The notes under the pieces were generated by a model that made no database searches, was not told the origin of the DNA, and was given only the letters and a program-made list of their open reading frames with translations. This document shows positions 50,919 to 59,673 of a stretch of 64,000 nt of DNA, one piece after another; positions within the stretch are counted from its first letter, which is position 1; each line of letters starts with the position of its first letter. The translations under genes and the position numbers were made by a program. The DNA comes from JBGNFV01 sp049645705 (GTDB taxonomy: Bacteria; Bacteroidota; Bacteroidia; Cytophagales; Cyclobacteriaceae): positions 1 through 64,000 of the forward strand of contig JBARUK010000098.1 in NCBI GenBank assembly GCA_049645705.1, in the 5' to 3' direction.

Positions 50919-52376
50919 ATGTACATCAGGGAACTACAACACATCCAACTATTTAAAGGTCTGTCTGAGGGAGAGATCAACTGCGACATAAGGGGCACCG
51001 AGAAGGTGCTGGAAACGGGCGACATCCTGTTTCGTGAAGGAGAGGAAGCTACCTTTCTGTTTCTGGTGCTGGAAGGGACGCTCGAACTCTACCGGTTTAT
51101 AAAAGGCGAAAAGCTCACGGTGAGTGAATTTACCACCGGCACTACCGGTGGCGAAGTAGCCCTGCTGGGCGGTACGGCACACTTGGCAGAATGCCAGGCG
51201 CAGGAGCCTACCACTTTATTCTGCCTGGACAAGGACCAGTTCTGGAAAATGATGGGCGACTGCACCACCATCCGGGAGCGAATACTGGCAGACAATGCCA
51301 GCCGTACGCGGCAGCTCAGCACCATGTCCTTTCAGCGTGAAAAGCTTATAAGCCTGGGCACTATGTCTGCCGGGCTGGCCCATGAACTGAACAACCCGGC
51401 AGCGGCAGCCAGACGGGCTGCCCGCAACCTGCAGTCTACCCTGGACCGCTTCGACCGCGACTCTTCCGCCATCCTGTCCAAGTACATATTTAAAACCACC
51501 CCTGACCCCGCAAAGGGCTACCCCTTTGCAGAAATAGAAGATAAGCGACAGATAGAAGGCGTGGAGCTGGACATGATCACCCGCAGCGAGCGCGAAGACG
51601 ATATGGCCGACTGGCTGGAGGAGCTGGGAATGGATGACCCGTACGAGATGGCGAGCACCCTGGTAGACTCCGGCTACGAGCGCGAGGTGATGGAAAGCTT
51701 CTCTGAAAAGCTGGTTCCGGAAGAGGTGACCAGCTTCATTACCTGGGTGTACGGTGAGATGGAAATACACCGGCTGGCGGACGAACTGGCCAAAAGCACC
51801 ATCCGCATATCTGATGTGATAGCCGCCATGAAGTCTTACAGCTTTATGGGCCGCTCGCTGGAAAAGAAACAAAGCGATCTGAGCCAGGGACTGCAGGACA
51901 CGCTGACGCTCCTCCATTTTAAGCTGAAAAAAAAGAACATTACACTAAAAAAGGACTTTGATACTAGTACTCCGGAGGTACCGGTGTACGGCAGCGAGAT
52001 AAACCAGGTATGGACTAACCTGCTGGACAATGCAATAGACGCCGTGGACAAGGGGGGCAGGATCACCGTAAGGCTGAGCGCCTACGAAAAAAGTGACACC
52101 CGCTACGCGCGCGTAGACTTTGAGGACAACGGGCACGGCATTCCGGAAAATATCCAAAAGACGGTATTCGATCCCTTTTTTACCACTAAGGAAGTAGGCA
52201 AAGGTACCGGCCTGGGTTTGGACATAAGCTACCGGATAGTGGTAACACGCCACCGGGGCGAGCTCTATTTCGATACGGGCAAAACCGGAACCACCTTTAC
52301 CGTATTACTACCCCGGGTGGTGGGTGATAACAACGGCAGTACACCGAAAAATAAAGAAGCTGGTGAGAAACATTGA
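50919..52376 (+). CDS. Cyclic-nucleotide-domain histidine kinase 1
   Basis: The ATG at 50919 (MYIRELQHIQLFKGLSEGEI) begins the conserved part; an open frame 28 codons upstream lies in the terminator and is rejected. 485 residues. About 1-130 are a cNMP-binding fold (VLETGDILFREGEEATFLFL, GGEVALLGGTAHLAE) in which the usual phosphate-binding Arg of the cassette is not seen. Then comes the phosphoacceptor box GLAHELNNPAAAARRAA (His155), an inserted acidic helical region (about 180-290), and the ATPase with VWTNLLDNAIDAV, DNGHGIPE and KGTGLGLDISYRI. There is no membrane segment. It is the first gene of an operon with its paralog and the regulator-flavoprotein. Confidence 0.88.
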   Translation: MYIRELQHIQLFKGLSEGEINCDIRGTEKVLETGDILFREGEEATFLFLVLEGTLELYRFIKGEKLTVSEFTTGTTGGEVALLGGTAHLAECQAQEPTTLFCLDKDQFWKMMGDCTTIRERILADNASRTRQLSTMSFQREKLISLGTMSAGLAHELNNPAAAARRAARNLQSTLDRFDRDSSAILSKYIFKTTPDPAKGYPFAEIEDKRQIEGVELDMITRSEREDDMADWLEELGMDDPYEMASTLVDSGYEREVMESFSEKLVPEEVTSFITWVYGEMEIHRLADELAKSTIRISDVIAAMKSYSFMGRSLEKKQSDLSQGLQDTLTLLHFKLKKKNITLKKDFDTSTPEVPVYGSEINQVWTNLLDNAIDAVDKGGRITVRLSAYEKSDTRYARVDFEDNGHGIPENIQKTVFDPFFTTKEVGKGTGLGLDISYRIVVTRHRGELYFDTGKTGTTFTVLLPRVVGDNNGSTPKNKEAGEKH

Positions 52377-53766
52377 CCCTATTGATGCACATGAACTTCT
52401 CGCTCTTGAGATTACGGATGAGATGACCACCGAACAGGCTGAGTGGCTGATCAGCATCAGTGAATTTAGCAAGCTGGAAGAGAATGACCACCTGGTAGAA
52501 CCGGGCGATGAGGTAACACAAACCTGCATTGTGCTATCCGGGGTACTGGAAGCCTACAACAGGGTTGGCGGGCAGTTTCTGCTAATGGATCGCTACGAAA
52601 AAGGGGGAATAACCGGACTGCTACCCTACTCCCGTTTGAAGGTAGTAAAGGGCATGGTGCGGGCAGAAAAACCCGCCAGGGTCATGCTGCTGCCAAAATC
52701 CTGTTTTGCCGAAATGGCCAAACGTGCACCCTCACTCATTCAGCGACTGGTAGAGATCATGATGGACAGGGTCCGCCACAGCACCCGCACGGAACAGCAG
52801 AGAGAAAAAATGGTCTCCCTTGGCAAGATATCCGCGGGTTTTGCCCATGAGTTGAATAATCCTGCCTCGGCCATACACCGGGCAGCCAATACGCTGAAGG
52901 AGTCTTTTGAAAAAGCCACCTCGGAACTGGAAAAGAGCAGTGAGAAAGGCCTGGGCCAGGATGCCTGGTACCGTATACGGCTTCTGCTGGACCAGATAGA
53001 CCACGGCGATACGGAAGAGCTGAGCGTACTGGAACAGTCTGACGAAGAAGACCGCCTGGAAGACCTGCTGGAAGACTGGGGCATGGAAGACGGCTACAGC
53101 CTGGCGGGCGAACTGGTAGAAATGGGCCTGAGGGCAGAAGATGTGGAGTCGCTGGCGGAAGGAAACCAGGGTGACAGCCTGATCACCTCGGTGAAGCTGC
53201 TGACCAGCCTGGTGACACTACAGGCCACTATCGGTGAGGTAAAGAATGCTTCTGCCAGGATATCCGACCTCATCTCATCTATCAAAAGCTACTCGCACAT
53301 GGACCGCTCTCCGGAAAAGGAGATGACGGACATAAAAGAAGGCATCAATCATACCCTGGCAGTTATGAGCAGCAGGCTCCAGAAAAAGAACATTCAACTG
53401 GACCTGCAGTATGACAGCGATGTCCCCCGTATGCAGGTGTTTGTAAGTGAACTGAACCAGGTCTGGACTAACCTCCTGGACAATGCCATAGACGCCATAG
53501 AGGAAGAAGGTACTATACAGATAACGACTAAAGACAAAGGTGACTTTGTGCATGTGGCCTTCATAGACGAAGGCCATGGTATACCGCCTGAGTTGCTGTC
53601 TAAGGTCTTCGATCCCTTTTTCACTACCAAGAATACCGGCGCGCAGGGCCTGGGGCTGGACATAGCCCTGCGTATCGTACGGCTGCACAAAGGCGACATT
53701 ACCATAGATAGCCGGAAGGGCAACACATGCTTTACGGTATGCCTTCCGAAAGAAGAAAACACATAA
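52363..53766 (+). CDS. Cyclic-nucleotide-domain histidine kinase 2 (paralog)
   Basis: The frame opens at a GTG 52324 but the better start is GTG 52363 (family-like ..NIDPIDAHELLALEITDEM). This overlaps the first kinase by 14 nt. About 467 residues: a cNMP-like fold (DHLVEPGDEVTQTCIVLSGV) without the cassette Glu/Arg, then box GFAHELNNPASAIHRAA (His162), an inserted acidic region, N box VWTNLLDNAIDAI, G1 DEGHGIPP and G2 GAQGLGLDIALRI. It is a clear paralog of the preceding kinase, with the same layout and the same HELNNP histidine. The tandem suggests a heterodimer or two separate inputs (inference). Confidence 0.86.
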   Translation: MRNIDPIDAHELLALEITDEMTTEQAEWLISISEFSKLEENDHLVEPGDEVTQTCIVLSGVLEAYNRVGGQFLLMDRYEKGGITGLLPYSRLKVVKGMVRAEKPARVMLLPKSCFAEMAKRAPSLIQRLVEIMMDRVRHSTRTEQQREKMVSLGKISAGFAHELNNPASAIHRAANTLKESFEKATSELEKSSEKGLGQDAWYRIRLLLDQIDHGDTEELSVLEQSDEEDRLEDLLEDWGMEDGYSLAGELVEMGLRAEDVESLAEGNQGDSLITSVKLLTSLVTLQATIGEVKNASARISDLISSIKSYSHMDRSPEKEMTDIKEGINHTLAVMSSRLQKKNIQLDLQYDSDVPRMQVFVSELNQVWTNLLDNAIDAIEEEGTIQITTKDKGDFVHVAFIDEGHGIPPELLSKVFDPFFTTKNTGAQGLGLDIALRIVRLHKGDITIDSRKGNTCFTVCLPKEENT

Positions 53767-53769
53767 CCA

Positions 53770-55437
53770 ATGGCTGCTAACAAACCTTTCATATTTGCTA
53801 TAGACGATGATGCCCAGGTGCTCAGAGCAATAGAGCGGGACCTGCGGAGTCAGTACCGTAAGGAGTACCGTATCATGGGTACCGACTCGGTGGAGGAGGC
53901 ACTGGAAGCAGTCAAAAAACTGAAGCAGCGCGGCAGTACCATCGCCCTTTTCGTATCTGACCAGCGCATGCCGGAGATGCTGGGTGTGGAGTTCCTGGAA
54001 AAAACAAAAGAGCACTTCCCTACCGCACGCCGCGTCTTGCTTACGGCCTACTCCGATACGGACGCAGCCATACGCGCTATAAACGAAGTGCGGCTGGACT
54101 ACTACCTGATGAAGCCCTGGGACCCGCCGGAAGAAAAGCTGTACCCTGTACTGGACGAGCTGCTGGAAGACTGGCAGATGAACTACCGCCCGGAGTTTGA
54201 AGGCATAAAGGTGATAGGGCATCAGTACAACCCTCTCTCACATGAGATAAAGGACTTTCTGGCGGGTAACCTCATCCCGTACCAGTGGTATGCATACGGC
54301 GAACATAAAAAGGCGGAGGAGTGGCTGAAAACCCTGGAGCTGGAAGTGAAGGACCTGCCTGTGGTAGTACTGGAAGACGGTGACTGCATGGGCCAGCCTT
54401 CTATAGCTGACCTGGCCGCCAAGATAGGACTGAACACGGAGGCCAGCCAGGACCTATACGACGTGGCCATTATAGGAGCAGGCCCGGCCGGGCTGGCCGC
54501 CGCCGTATACGGAGGCTCGGAGGGGCTGAACACTACGCTGATAGAGAAGCGGGCGCCGGGCGGACAGGCGGGCACCAGCTCGCGAATAGAAAACTACCTT
54601 GGCTTCCCTAATGGCCTGAGCGGCTCCGAGCTGGCCCGCAGGGCCATAAGCCAGGCCACGCGCTTCGGCATAGAGTTCATCTCACCTAAGGAGGTAAGCA
54701 AGATCACACTGAAGGACCAGTATAAGGTGCTGGAGCTTAACGATGGCAGCAAGGTAACGACTAAGTCCATCGTCATTACCACGGGTGTGAACTATCGTAA
54801 GCTCTCGGCCGACGGGGTGGATAACTTTACCGGGGCCGGGGTGTACTACGGGGCCGCCACTACGGAGGCCAATGGCTGCAAGGGCAAGGTAGTGTATGTG
54901 GTAGGTGGGGGCAACTCTGCCGGTCAGGGGGCTGTGTACCTGAGCCAGTATGCCAGCAAGGTCTACATAGTGATCCGCAAGCCTGACCTGACGGAAAGCA
55001 TGTCTCACTACCTGATAGGCCAGATAGATAAGATTGAAAACATAGAAGTACTGGGCGAAACGGAAGTGACGAAAGCCTGTGGTGAGGACCACCTGCAGAA
55101 GGTAGTACTCAAGAACAATACTACGGGTGAAGAAAGAGAAGAGCCTGCCGACTCGCTGTTCATATTCATCGGGGCCAGACCCTATACTGACTGGCTGGAA
55201 GGCACAGTGCTAAAAAGCAAAAGGGGATTTGTGATGACGGGAAGGGAGCTGCAGCGCTGTGACGATTATGATAAAGTATGGAAGCTAAGCCGGGAGCCTT
55301 ACCTCCTGGAAACCTCCGTGCCCGGCATATTTGCCGCAGGCGACGTACGGTCGGGTGCTATGAACCGCATAGCCTCTGCCGTGGGAGAGGGCGCCATGGC
55401 TATAAAGCTTGTGCACCAGTATCTGGGAGAGGTGTAG
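53770..55437 (+). CDS. Response regulator fused to a thioredoxin-reductase-like flavoprotein lacking the redox cysteines
   Basis: A 555-residue fusion, 3 nt after kinase 2. Residues 1-130 are a receiver domain with acidic AIDDDAQ, phosphoacceptor Asp64 in FVSDQRMPE and Lys in YYLMKPWD. Residues about 145-225 form a glutaredoxin/thioredoxin-like module without CxxC. From about 230 there is a TrxB-like reductase: FAD motif IIGAGPAGLAAA (about 233), a conserved GGQAGTSSRIENYLGFP block, NADPH motif VVGGGNSAGQ (378) and GDVRSGAMN. At the position of the TrxB CATC site it has GAATT (361-365), so no disulfide exchange is expected. The fold is known as fused response regulator/thioredoxin-disulfide reductase, but its true reaction is not established. 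Confidence 0.9.
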   Translation: MAANKPFIFAIDDDAQVLRAIERDLRSQYRKEYRIMGTDSVEEALEAVKKLKQRGSTIALFVSDQRMPEMLGVEFLEKTKEHFPTARRVLLTAYSDTDAAIRAINEVRLDYYLMKPWDPPEEKLYPVLDELLEDWQMNYRPEFEGIKVIGHQYNPLSHEIKDFLAGNLIPYQWYAYGEHKKAEEWLKTLELEVKDLPVVVLEDGDCMGQPSIADLAAKIGLNTEASQDLYDVAIIGAGPAGLAAAVYGGSEGLNTTLIEKRAPGGQAGTSSRIENYLGFPNGLSGSELARRAISQATRFGIEFISPKEVSKITLKDQYKVLELNDGSKVTTKSIVITTGVNYRKLSADGVDNFTGAGVYYGAATTEANGCKGKVVYVVGGGNSAGQGAVYLSQYASKVYIVIRKPDLTESMSHYLIGQIDKIENIEVLGETEVTKACGEDHLQKVVLKNNTTGEEREEPADSLFIFIGARPYTDWLEGTVLKSKRGFVMTGRELQRCDDYDKVWKLSREPYLLETSVPGIFAAGDVRSGAMNRIASAVGEGAMAIKLVHQYLGEV

Positions 55438-55438
55438 G

Positions 55439-56008
55439 CTAGTTTAGCCGACCATTGAACAGGGGCAGTGTGACGAGTATAGAAAAGCTGCTGTTGTGTA
55501 CAGAGGCACCCTCCGTGTCTGCAATATCCCGCAGCCCCAGGTGGTAGGTGGCCGTAAGGCCCCAGTCGCCGCCATGATAGCCTATGCCGAGCGGCACATA
55601 ATATTCAAAATTCTGATAATCATCTTCGGCATCATCTCCGGTAGCAGCTGCCTCATCTTCGGCAGAGAGCAGGTACCCAAGTCCGGCCCCTGACTCCAGG
55701 TAGAAGCCATTGTTCCGGCTTTGCAGGTAGTAGCGCAGCATCATAGGCACCTGCAGATACAGCAGGCTGATCTCGTTGTCCTCCGGGCCGTCCGACCCAA
55801 GCAGCGACATGTACACTTCCGGGCTAAAGATGAGCTTATCCGTAATACTGGCCACCTCCAGGTAGCTACCGAAGCGGTAGCCCAGCATGTAGCCCTGATC
55901 GGCATCATCTGTACGGAAGGTAGACAATGAAGGCCCTACGCGCACGCCATACTGACCCAGCGCGGGAATGGATAAACACAGAAAGGAGAATAATAAAAGC
56001 TTTTTCAT
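55439..56008 (-). CDS. Outer-membrane beta-barrel protein (OMP_b-brl_2/porin-family)
   Basis: A 189-residue protein with signal peptide MKKLLLFSFLCLSIPALGQ and then alternating strands (YGVRVGPSLSTFRTDD, GYMLGYRFGSYLEVAS, IFSPEVYMSLLG, LQVPMMLRYYLQS) ending in an F-N-rich strand (TLPLFNGRLN). The pattern is the small Bacteroidota OmpX-like beta-barrel. An Asp/Ala-rich segment (AEDEAAATGDDAEDD) is a likely extracellular loop. It is monocistronic; its 3' end abuts the flavoprotein gene end (1 nt). Confidence 0.88.
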   Translation of the reverse strand: MKKLLLFSFLCLSIPALGQYGVRVGPSLSTFRTDDADQGYMLGYRFGSYLEVASITDKLIFSPEVYMSLLGSDGPEDNEISLLYLQVPMMLRYYLQSRNNGFYLESGAGLGYLLSAEDEAAATGDDAEDDYQNFEYYVPLGIGYHGGDWGLTATYHLGLRDIADTEGASVHNSSFSILVTLPLFNGRLN

Positions 56009-56074
56009 AAATACACGCTCTATCCTTGGTAGAAGGGCCTTAGCGCGTGATTTGTTTGTAGCAGCAGGCGAAAA

Positions 56075-56560
56075 TCAGGTAAAATCCAGTCCCAGGCGGC
56101 TTTTCAGCTCCAGCAGGTAGGGGTATTTTTCGGCCAGCTTGCGGAATTTCTCCTCATCGGTGTAGGCAACCGCACTGGCTTTAAACTGTTCCAGTACAGG
56201 ATTCAGCATCAGCTGGCTGTTCTGCAGCTTTTCTTTCAGGTACTGCATCAGCTCAGGCCTGAACTCCTCCACTTTATCTATCAATATAGGGTTGGTAAGG
56301 GACATCTTTATGGAGAAGCCGTCCTCCATCATCTCTACCTCCTGGTTCAGCATACTGAACCACATATCCTTACCCCTGCCTTTGACTTCGGTGGCAAACT
56401 CGAACCACCTGTCCTGCAGCTCTTTCAGATCTACGGGCTTATCGTCGGCAGCGGGCTGCCGAGCTACGGTCTCCGCACCTGCTTCTGCCGGTGTACCCTC
56501 CGGCGCGGCCGCAGGCTTCTTTTTTTCCTTTACTGATCTCTGAAACTGCTCCAGGCTCAC
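56075..56560 (-). CDS. dnaX: DnaX tau C-terminal part in the -1 frame
   Basis: This segment of 161 residues (beginning with a GTG at 56560 if independent) is the C-terminus of the DNA polymerase III tau subunit. It reads ..SLEQFQRSVKEKKKP, a Pro/Ala-rich linker, then WFEFATEVKGRGKDMWFSML and LKEKLQNSQLMLNPVLEQFK, ending LLELKSRLGLDFT. It is in the -1 frame relative to 56659-57771 and joins it without a stop if the ribosome or polymerase slips by -1 (or gains one A) on the A10 tract at 56677-56668. No start signal is apparent at 56560, so a continuous tau product by frameshifting is preferred over a separate gene. A sequence error in the homopolymer cannot be excluded. Confidence 0.75.
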   Translation of the reverse strand: MSLEQFQRSVKEKKKPAAAPEGTPAEAGAETVARQPAADDKPVDLKELQDRWFEFATEVKGRGKDMWFSMLNQEVEMMEDGFSIKMSLTNPILIDKVEEFRPELMQYLKEKLQNSQLMLNPVLEQFKASAVAYTDEEKFRKLAEKYPYLLELKSRLGLDFT

Positions 56561-56658
56561 ACTGCCGTTTCCTTTGGAGGAGAGGGAGCTGGCAGAGAGG
56601 GAGGGTCCCTTCTTTCTGGCCGGTTTGGGTGCTTCGGCAGAGTCGTCCGCCTTATCGC

Positions 56659-57771
56659 TTACTTCACTTTTTTTTTTACCTCAGCGGCAGCAGATCCGTT
56701 TTTGGCCAGTTGGACAGCGCTGCGGATGCGCGCCATCTTCATCAGGGTCAGCTCCACATGCAGGCGGGGGTTTTTACTGCTTTTGTAACTCAGGTCGCAC
56801 TGGTTGGCTATGTTCATAGCCGTAAGCAGAAAAGCCATAGGGGCCACAGCCGCCTGGTCGCGGTAGCGTACCTTTATGTTTTCAGTGACCTGCAGAAGCT
56901 GTACTGTGGCTTCATCTTTACACACCAGCAGGTTGCGGAAGTGCTCCGTAAGCCCCAGTATAAAGTTGTGCCCGTCGAAGCCTTTATTTATCACATCGTC
57001 GAACAGCAGCATGCACCTTGAAATATCTTCGCCCAGCAGGGCGTCGGTAGCATCGAAGAAGTAGTCGTAATCGAGAATATGGAGATTTTCGACTGTATTT
57101 TTATAGGTGATCTTATCACCCGAGAAGGTAACGATAAGGTCGAAGATAGACAGGGCATCGCGCAGGGCACCGTCTGCCTTCTGGGCCATAAGGTGCAGGG
57201 CTTCGTCCTCCGCTTCTATATTTTCCCTCTCGGCTATCTTAGCCAGGTGGTTGCTTATGTCGGTTACCTGTATGCGGTTAAAGTCAAATATCTGGCAGCG
57301 GGACAGAATGGTAGGTATAACCTTGTGCTTTTCTGTAGTGGCCAGTATGAAAATGGCATACGGGGGAGGCTCTTCCAGGGTCTTCAAAAAGGCATTGAAG
57401 GCCGCATTGGACAGCATGTGCACCTCATCTATTATGTAGACCTTGTACTTGCCGTACTGGGGAGGGAAGCGGACCTGGTCGGTCAGGTTACGAATGTCAT
57501 CTACCGAGTTGTTAGACGCAGCATCGAGTTCGTAGATGTTCATGGAGTTAGTCGTCGCCGGGTCGTCCGGGTCAAAGTCGTTGACCATTCTGGCCAGTAT
57601 TCTGGCGCAGGTGGTCTTACCGACTCCGCGTGGTCCGCAAAACAGAAATGCCTGGGCCAGGTGGTTGTTGTCGATCGCATTTTTGAGCGTAGTCGTGATG
57701 TGCTCCTGTCCGACTACTTCTTCAAAATCCTTCGGGCGATACTTTCTGGCGGATACGACAAACTTTTCCAT
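56659..57771 (-). CDS. dnaX: DNA polymerase III gamma/tau subunit, N-terminal ATPase (gamma-like frame)
   Basis: A 370-residue clamp-loader ATPase. The start is MEKFVVSARKYRPKDFEEVV. Walker A GPRGVGKTT (46-54), ELDAASNNSVDDIR, Walker B VYIIDEVHMLS, sensor ATTEKHKVIPTILSRCQ and the GALRDALSIFD box identify DnaX. The usual four zinc cysteines between Walker A and ELDAAS are absent here (RMVNDFDPDDPATTNSMNI). The frame ends VKKKVK-stop just after an A10 tract. A -1 slip on this tract continues into the tau C-terminus at 56075. Without slippage the product is gamma-like and lacks the domains that bind DnaB and the polymerase. Confidence 0.92.
   Translation of the reverse strand: MEKFVVSARKYRPKDFEEVVGQEHITTTLKNAIDNNHLAQAFLFCGPRGVGKTTCARILARMVNDFDPDDPATTNSMNIYELDAASNNSVDDIRNLTDQVRFPPQYGKYKVYIIDEVHMLSNAAFNAFLKTLEEPPPYAIFILATTEKHKVIPTILSRCQIFDFNRIQVTDISNHLAKIAERENIEAEDEALHLMAQKADGALRDALSIFDLIVTFSGDKITYKNTVENLHILDYDYFFDATDALLGEDISRCMLLFDDVINKGFDGHNFILGLTEHFRNLLVCKDEATVQLLQVTENIKVRYRDQAAVAPMAFLLTAMNIANQCDLSYKSSKNPRLHVELTLMKMARIRSAVQLAKNGSAAAEVKKKVK
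56668..56677 (-). promoter_or_regulatory. Slippery A10 tract in dnaX
   Basis: On the coding (minus) strand GT is followed by ten A and then GTGAAGTAA. The zero frame reads three Lys codons, GTG, AAG and stops. A -1 shift (A AAA AAA type heptamer) reads AGT GAA GTA AGC and enters the tau frame. Confidence 0.75.
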
Positions 57772-57832
57772 TGCTGCAAATTAAATAAAAAACCGGCGGA
57801 TTCGCATAGATAATATGCAGAACGGTCAGGAC

Positions 57833-57994
57833 TTAGTCGCCGGAGGCTTCCTGCTGCCGCCTGGCACCCCGGCAGCGTTCGCTGCAGTACTTTACCTCGT
57901 CCCACACACCGGCCCATTTCTTTCGCCACACAAAAGGCCGCTGACACACTGCGCAGATCTTTTGCGGAAGATCGCCTTTCTTCTTATGCTTCAT
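57833..57994 (-). CDS. DUF2256 zinc-ribbon-like protein
   Basis: A 53-residue protein starting MKHKKKGDLPQKICAVCQRP and continuing FVWRKKWAGVWDEVKYCSER-C. The two CxxC-type pairs (CAVC and CSERC) and the WRKKWxxxWDEVKYCS block are the DUF2256 hallmark. It is presumably a tiny zinc-binding protein; function unknown. It lies directly upstream of dnaX (62-nt gap) on the same strand, so co-transcription is possible. Confidence 0.9.
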   Translation of the reverse strand: MKHKKKGDLPQKICAVCQRPFVWRKKWAGVWDEVKYCSERCRGARRQQEASGD

Positions 57995-58165
57995 GATCCT
58001 CCCCTACTATTTGTACGATACGGCGTAATAACCTACATCGCAGTAAAATATATGAGCTTCAGGGAACAATATAGGTCAGATATTCACTTTTTTTGAAGTA
58101 GGGAATAAGTATTGCTGAGTGTGGCGTGGTTTATGCCTTGATCACATCGGGATAAGTGATTAACC

Positions 58166-59398
58166 ATGAAAAATAACAATATAAAATATATAGCAGGGTG
58201 TGTCTGGCTGGTAATGGCTTTCGTAAGCTTTTTGCCCGGTCATGCCATCGCCAAGCAATACCAATACGACAATTACGACGCAGGCACGGCAAGGACCGAT
58301 TCGGTTCCTTATATGCTGCTTACGGACATGAACGTACAGATGGACGTGACAAATGCCGTAAATAACATGTACAACTTCAAGTTCCGTGATGCGGAGAGGG
58401 AGTTTCATTACTTCAAATACAAGTACCCTACCCACCCGCTGCCCTACTTTCTGCTCGGCCTGAGCCAGTGGTGGAAAATGGTGCCGGACGTGGAGCACAT
58501 TAACTATGATAATACCTTCCATGCCTATATGGACTCGGCCCTGTACTTTGCCGAAAGGCGGTATGAGATAGATGAGGGAAACGTGGAAGCTAAATTTTTC
58601 CTGGCAGCAGCCTACGCATTTAAAGGCAGGCTGTATAGTGAGCGCAAAAGCTGGCGCAAGGCAGCCTCTATGAGCAAGAAAGCGCTAGACTACCTGGACA
58701 TAGAAGATAAAACGGACAATAATTTCGGGCCGGAGTTCCTGTTTGGCGATGCCCTGTATAACTACTACGTGGAGTGGGTGCCGGAAAACTACCCACTGCT
58801 GCGCCCGTTGCTCGCATTCTTCCCGGACGGCGATAAGAACCTGGGGCTTGACCAGCTTAAGGAAGTGGCAGGCAATGCCTTCTATACCCGTACGGAGGCG
58901 CAGTACTTTCTGATGCGCATACTACTACTGGATGAGAATGATCCGCGCAAGGCCCTGCAAATAAGCGAGTACCTGCACGAGACCTTTCCGGACAACCCCT
59001 ACTTTCACCGCTACTATGCCCGCCTGCTATACGCAAACGGCAACATGTACGATGCCCGCGTAGTGAGTGAGAACCTGCTGACCAAACTGGACAGTGGTAT
59101 GACAGGCTACGAGCCTATCAGTGGCCGGTATGCGGCTTTCTTTCTGGGCCAGATAAATGAGCGGTACAAGGAGTACGATAAGGCCAAGCACTACTATGAG
59201 CGTGTACTTAAGTTCGGAAAAGAAATAGACGCTACCGAATCAGGTTACTACCTGTATGCGCTGCTGCAACTGGCCAAGATACACGAAGAAGAGGGCGATA
59301 CACGTATGGCCAAGAAGTACCTGCGACAGGTAAAGAAGAACGGCAAGCGCAGCCATCCTGCACACGAACAAGCCCGCGAATATTTAAAAGAGTGGTAA
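58166..59398 (+). CDS. Exported TPR protein
   Basis: A 410-residue protein with a signal peptide (..FVSFLPGHAIAK) and helix pairs of the TPR type: FKFRDAEREFHYFKYKYPTH, YFAERRYEIDEGNVEAKFFL, ALQISEYLHETFPDNPYFH, and near the end EYDKAKHYYERVLKFGKEI plus TRMAKKYLRQVKKNG. It is therefore a periplasmic or surface scaffold. No catalytic domain is visible. It is not in an obvious operon; it precedes a 275-nt stretch with a hairpin at 59412 and no clear gene. Confidence 0.88.
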   Translation: MKNNNIKYIAGCVWLVMAFVSFLPGHAIAKQYQYDNYDAGTARTDSVPYMLLTDMNVQMDVTNAVNNMYNFKFRDAEREFHYFKYKYPTHPLPYFLLGLSQWWKMVPDVEHINYDNTFHAYMDSALYFAERRYEIDEGNVEAKFFLAAAYAFKGRLYSERKSWRKAASMSKKALDYLDIEDKTDNNFGPEFLFGDALYNYYVEWVPENYPLLRPLLAFFPDGDKNLGLDQLKEVAGNAFYTRTEAQYFLMRILLLDENDPRKALQISEYLHETFPDNPYFHRYYARLLYANGNMYDARVVSENLLTKLDSGMTGYEPISGRYAAFFLGQINERYKEYDKAKHYYERVLKFGKEIDATESGYYLYALLQLAKIHEEEGDTRMAKKYLRQVKKNGKRSHPAHEQAREYLKEW

Positions 59399-59673
59399 TC
59401 ACAGAATTATAATGATAAAGGAATTATCATCATGAGAATATTAGTTGGGCTAACAATCTGTAAATCAATTCATAAATCTGCGAATTGGCTTATTTTAAGG
59501 CATTTTGGTCTACGCCCTAAAAAACTGGCATGGTAAATGCACCATTGCCAGCAACTGACATATCACAATTTAGATAAATTAGGTGGGCCTGCGATGTCTG
59601 CCTTATTTTTTGCCCCTTCCTCTGAATTGCACTATTCAAATAAAATGTTAATGACGGCTTCGTTCGCTTGTTA

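Noticed and set aside
53275..54222. 315-codon minus-strand frame opposite the second kinase and regulator
   Set aside because: Antisense to two well-defined genes; caused by their codon bias.
57079..57813. 244-codon plus-strand frame opposite dnaX
   Set aside because: Antisense shadow of the DnaX ATPase domain.
59436..59540. 34-codon plus-strand ORF after the TPR gene
   Set aside because: No start context, no family and no terminator matched to it.
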